Positions 59,685 to 64,000 of a stretch of DNA of 64,000 bases are shown here, piece by piece; within the stretch, counting starts at the first letter, position 1; each line of letters starts with the position of its first letter. The position numbers and the translations under genes are program-made. The stretch comes from Coriaria nepalensis (Eukaryota > Streptophyta > Magnoliopsida > Cucurbitales > Coriariaceae): NCBI GenBank assembly GCA_027186245.1, contig CP114493.1, positions 7,509,501 through 7,573,500 of the forward strand. Direction: 5' to 3'. Below the pieces are notes generated by a model. That model saw only the letters and a list, made by a program, of their open reading frames with translations, had not been told where the DNA came from and ran no database searches.

Positions 59685-60350
59685 CAGAGATCTTACATGT
59701 CGTTCTGAGATGCAAACCGAAATCTCACATGTCGTTCTGAGATATAAACTGATATCTCACATGTTAGTATGAAATGCACAAACCAACATGTGATCTCAAA
59801 GATCACAGACCGACATATCAGGAACTCGCATATTATAGAGAACTCAGTCTGGATTAAGAACTTGGTCTGAAGTAATTCGATCTGAGTTTCCGCAACGTAT
59901 CGAATATCAGTCTGGATTAAGAACTTGGTCTGAAGTAATTCGATCTGAGTTTCTGCAACGTATCGAATATCAGTCTCCAAACATGTTTCTGTCTGCACCG
60001 AGAACTCGATCTGAATAAGGCAAAGGAGAGAGATTAACATCATAGACCGACAAGTGAGATCTCGATTTGTGGTCATAGATAGAGATCTCACATATTGGTC
60101 TAAGATGCAGACCAGAATCTCACATATCGGTTTGAGATGAAGACTGAGATCTCACATGTCGGTATGAGATGTGATCTCGGTTTGAGAACACAGACCGACA
60201 TTTTGGGAACTCACAGATTTCTGTCTGGATTGGGAACTCAGTCTGGAGGAACTCGATTTAAGTTCTCATCTACAGATCAAATATCGGTCTCCAAACGTGT
60301 TTATGTCTGGACTGAGAACTCGGTCTAGACAGGGAAAATGAGAGAGATTA
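59685..60350. repeat. Two-unit repeat array with internal 30-odd-base modules
   Basis: Two diverged units (about 59650-60035 and 60040-60350) share the same order: several modules of the type ATCTCACATGTCGGTTTGAG, then CAGTCTGGATT, then CTCCAAACxTGTTT and a tail GAGAGAGATTA. Unit 1 contains an extra 63-bp tandem copy (59845-59907 and 59908-59970, one difference seen). Open frames through the array only reflect repeat periods divisible by three. Confidence 0.85.
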
Positions 60351-60872
60351 GTTGCAACTGTGAAGAAATATAGCTAATATTTACTCGATTTCGGTTTTAT
60401 CTTTTTTCTTATCACGTGATACTTCTCTAATTCTTGTATCACAATATATGAATGAGATATTATTACAGGGACAAATATAAAGGAAGCAAATAAAGACTGG
60501 GTATGCTCCCATCAAGATGAAATATCGACTCATTACTTTTTTTGGATACAAATTATGAATCACATTGATAAAACGAGAAGTTAAACAACACATACTCCAA
60601 AAGATTGGCCAACCAAAAAAAAAGCAACACATACAAACCCGTCACGTGAAACTCTAATTATAAACCAATAAATAATTTAAGCCTACATCAAGAGATGATA
60701 TGTTTACATGGTAAACAAAGACATATAAGCATATAAAAAATAGGCAACATATGTAAATTAGTCTCGAAAAAAGACATAGGTAATTTATATATATACATAT
60801 GTATATATATGATGTCCAATAATTAATTAGTTATTGTCATTTTATGCGTTAGACATCATTTATGAAGGAGCT
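60351..60872. other. Upstream region of the NPF3.1 gene
   Basis: AT-rich sequence without a gene. It includes a near-palindromic TATATATACATATGTATATATA stretch around 60788-60809. Confidence 0.55.
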
Positions 60873-60880
60873 TATAAATA
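60873..60880 (+). promoter_or_regulatory. TATA box of the NPF3.1 gene
   Basis: TATAAATA lies 63 bp before the ATG at 60936. Confidence 0.6.
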
Positions 60881-60935
60881 GAAGGGATTGGGTGACCATT
60901 TGTAGCACTTCGAAACTCATGAAAAGCCAACTCTG

Positions 60936-63900
60936 ATGGCAAAGAAGGAGATGATGAAGAACAATATCAATCGTGTTGAGAGAAAGAAAGGTGGATGGGT
61001 CACAATGCCCTTCATCTTCGGTAAATAATTAAAACCTTTGCCACATGATGATCTTCTTCTTCACGTAGAAATCTTGATCTAGCTTGGTATGTATTTCATT
61101 TTATTTATTAATTATGATGAATATTATGCAGGAAACGAAGGGTGTGAGAAGTTGGCGGTGGTGGGGTTTAATGCGAACATGGTGAGCTACTTAACGGGGC
61201 AGCTTCATATGTCATCAACAAAGGCAGCGACCACACTGACAAATTTTGGTGGAACGGCAAGCTTGACACCATTGCTCGGAGCTTTCTTAGCTGATTCGTA
61301 TGCCGGCCGCTTCTGGACTGTCACTCTTGCCTCCATCGTTTACCAGATTGTATGTTAACATGACCACGTCCTTAACAATTGCTACAATCCATCTTATCTC
61401 TTTTCTATGTCGGCTAGCTACCTAGCTACTTAGTTTTTGGTGTTTGATTTTATGTCGTGTGTATATTTATGAATATCATGGGTTAGAGTGGATATGGTTT
61501 TTTTTTTTTTCCAATTTCTTTATTTGGATAATAGTTAATGATTTTAAATTTACAATTTGAATGATCAGGGAATGATTGGCTTAACAATATCAGCAATACT
61601 TCCATCCTTAAGGCCACCAAAATGTAAACTAAATGAAGTATGTCAAGAAGCAAATGCAGGCCAATTAGGAATCCTCTATGTGTCTCTCTTGTTAGCTGCC
61701 ATAGGTGCGGGTGGGATCCGACCTTGTGTGGTTGCATTCGGGGCAGACCAATTTGACGAATCGGACCCAAAACAAGGCACCAGAACATATAGATACTTCA
61801 ATTGCTACTATTTTGTCATGGGCTTATCCATACTTGTGGCCGTAACAGTGCTCGTTTATGTCCAAGACAACGTTGGATGGGGGTGGGGTCTAGGGATTCC
61901 AACAATTGCAATGTTCATTTCAATTATCGCCTTTCTTATAGGGTACCCACTTTACCGCCACATGGATCCGGCAGGTAGCCCGTTTACCCGTTTGTTACAA
62001 GTATCCGTGGCTGCCTACAAGAAGAGAAAGTTGCCCATGGATGTTGATCCCAAGTTGTTGTATCAAAATGATGAGCTTGATGCATCCATTTCTAGAAGTG
62101 GGAAGCTTCTTCACACTAAGCATATGAGGTATGGTTTAGCCTTCTATGTATACAAATAATTATTAATATTATTTTTGTGGTGAATAATTCTTTGGATGAA
62201 ATTCTTAAAAAATTTGTAACATTATACATCATGCACAACTCTGTGTTTTAAAATTATGTAGATGGTTGTCGCAAAATAATTTTGTCACGTTTGCTAATTG
62301 CACAAAATATATTTGATAGAGACACGGTTTGTGAAGGGGACCCTCCCCAACACAATAATTGACTCATCACTGGACGTTTGAGAGTTTTTTTTTATTTATT
62401 TATTTAATAAATCGACGAATTATAAATCTAAGTAGGATTTGATAAATGTAATAATATGATATATGAGCCCACATTTGCAGTATTTAACCATGGATTAAAA
62501 GCTTATTATTAATTGTTTTACATTATAATGTTTAATCTATCTAAGATATACCATTGAATTTATTTTTTCTTTCTTAAAAACTATGTGCTCATGCAAATAT
62601 TACAATCTTCTAGAAACTACATAGACTAGAAAGCTTACGTGTATTTAGTACTATATATGGGTAGTCATGTACACAATTATTATTCACAATAGCACTTAGT
62701 AGCAACAGTCACTTTCAATTGGTAGTACACAAGTTACCTTCACATGACTGGGAAGTGAACGTGACTTTGTCATAAATTGGAATCATTATTACAAGGTGGT
62801 GCTTTTTTTGGTTGAGAGAATCCAATGGGATGATTTGTAAGGGCCGTACAAGCGATTGAGTAGAGTAATTTTTTTTTATTAATTTTAAGTTTAAATTATG
62901 AAATTATATTATAAATTTATATTAAGTATAGCGAGTCGGTAATATAAAATAATAAATTTGTAATATTTTGGATAAACCAGCGCCGCTAACTTTGTATGGC
63001 CTGAGCCATTTTGCTATGCATTTTAGGAAGTGTATGTCTCTTGTCCTTTTGTTAAGACAAAGATTCAAGTCTCTTGTTCTCTAGTAAACAGACAATTTGA
63101 GTGTCATCTTTTTCCTCATGTCTTCACACTTCTTAAGCTTATCCATTTGTCCACAGTTCCAAACCTTCACACAAAATTTCAGTAATCTCAAACTTTGAAT
63201 ACAATTAAAACTTTTCTTTTTACACTCTTATCAACTTTATATTCAGTTTTGAGGGACCTAAATCGAATTATTTATAAATTTGACGGATCTAAATTTAATT
63301 TATACGTAATAAGATTCACATTCGATACGTGTTGAATAGAAAGCTATTTTAACTTGAGGATTGATCATGTTTGACTTTACATTGACTCAAATTTCTAATT
63401 TTGTCCTGTACTAGTGTCTAATATTATCTAATCTCTGATCACACTCTAATATTCATATAACATTGTGCAGATTTCTTGATAAGGCAGCCATTGTAATCGA
63501 ACAAGACAACCTCAAACAAAACCAAATCCCCAACCTATGGATTCTAAACACAATCCACCGTGTAGAAGAACTCAAATCAGTAATCAGAATGGGCCCCATC
63601 TGGGCCTCAGGAATCCTCCTCATCACGGCGTATTCACAACAAGGCACCTTCACCCTCTTACAAGCCAAAACCATGAACCGCCACCTCACTCAGTCCTTCG
63701 AAATCCCTGCCGGTTCAATGACCGTCTTCACCACTATCTCCATGCTCACCACCATAGCCTTCTATGACCGCCTCTTCATCCCAGTCGCCCGCCGCTTCAC
63801 CGGCCTCGACCGCGGCATCTCCTTCCTCCACCGCATGGGAATAGGGTTTGTCATCTCCATCCTCGCCACCTTAGTTGCCGGGTTCGTTGAAATAAAGAGA

Positions 63901-64000
63901 AAGAGTGTCGCACTGCCTAACGAACGAAGTGTCGACATTTCAGTGTTTTGGCTTGTGCCTCAATACAGCCTGCATGGAATAGCTGAGGCGTTTATGTCGA
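60936..64000 (+). CDS. NPF3.1: NRT1/PTR family transporter NPF3.1 (3' end outside window)
   Basis: Four exons are seen: 60936-61020, 61132-61349, 61569-62128 and 63471 to beyond 64000, joining in frame to 464 residues so far (full members have about 590). The protein is a proton-coupled plasma-membrane carrier of the major facilitator superfamily; Arabidopsis NPF3.1 moves nitrate/nitrite and gibberellin in the root endodermis. Landmarks are GGWVTMPFIFGNEGCEKLAVVGF, LTNFGGTASLTPLLGAFLADSY, GAGGIRPCVVAFGADQFDE, the central cytosolic loop, and FLDKAAIVIEQDN at the start of exon 4. VEELKSVIRMGPIWASGIL and QAKTMNRHLTQSFEIPAGSM follow. The ExxER proton-coupling motif of other NPFs reads EGCEKL, as in NPF3. 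The start MAKKEMMKN is the only ATG that reaches this frame. Confidence 0.93.

Noticed and set aside
59693..60091. A 132-codon open frame on the minus strand with two copies of a 21-residue repeat
   Set aside because: The frame stays open only because the underlying 63-bp DNA repeat is a multiple of three. It spans a repeat array and has no protein-like features beyond that.
59645..60350. A CRISPR array
   Set aside because: The repeats are degenerate, adjoin without regular unique spacers, and the sequence is plant nuclear DNA.

Overview
The window is nuclear DNA of a flowering plant, very probably a eudicot and most likely a rosid. It is AT-rich, its genes carry GT-AG introns, and every recognisable product belongs to a plant family (KCS6-type elongase, class II LBD factor, VQ protein, NPF transporter, RuBisCO small subunit). 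I cannot name the genus.

Layout. The left edge (1-405, minus) holds the 5' part of an S1/P1-type nuclease (ENDO2-like). Then come an intronless acidic membrane-anchored protein of unknown function (2342-3259, +), a VQ-motif protein (4548-5093, -), a small plant-specific protein (7329-8167, +), a broken RuBisCO small-subunit gene (about 9897-10705, -), a DUF1218 membrane protein (11598-13140, +), a class II LOB-domain factor (15701-16501, +), homocysteine S-methyltransferase (17372-19265, -), the 3-ketoacyl-CoA synthase KCS6/CER6 (21287-22780, -), tetraketide alpha-pyrone reductase TKPR2 (26457-27970, +), alpha-xylosidase XYL1 (32259-36704, -), mitochondrial ribosomal protein bL28m (40358-42131, +), an acidic protein of unknown function (49549-50109, +), RAD23 (52491-57206, +) and, cut by the right edge, an NPF3.1-type transporter (60936-64000, +).

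The single-copy genes follow the order I recall for Arabidopsis At1g68290 to At1g68570 (ENDO2, unknown, VQ8, unknown, LBD42, KCS6, TKPR2, XYL1, NPF3.1). HMT and the 49.5-kb gene recall the duplicated At3g25870-At3g25900 segment. The window therefore looks like a conserved block that polyploid Arabidopsis has split. This rests on memory of Arabidopsis loci and needs a synteny search. The genes do not form one pathway. KCS6 (wax and very-long-chain lipids) and TKPR2 (sporopollenin) are divergent neighbours with a surface-polymer theme, and XYL1 and the DUF1218 protein point to the cell wall.

Between genes are decayed or mobile sequences. There is an initiator-Met-like tRNA, and beside it gene fragments of eIF2B-gamma and an IST1-like gene. 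A 0.63-kb hAT-type MITE has clear ends. A degenerate reverse-transcribing element at 43.1-46 kb is probably an endogenous pararetrovirus. A repeat array at 59.6-60.35 kb begins with a perfect 40-bp palindrome and has relatives near 30.1 and possibly 51.7 kb. Three G/C homopolymers of 15-19 bases are also present. I found no CRISPR array, no operon and no convincing new biological system. The gene-fragment block and the palindrome-led repeat family are the parts most worth a second look.
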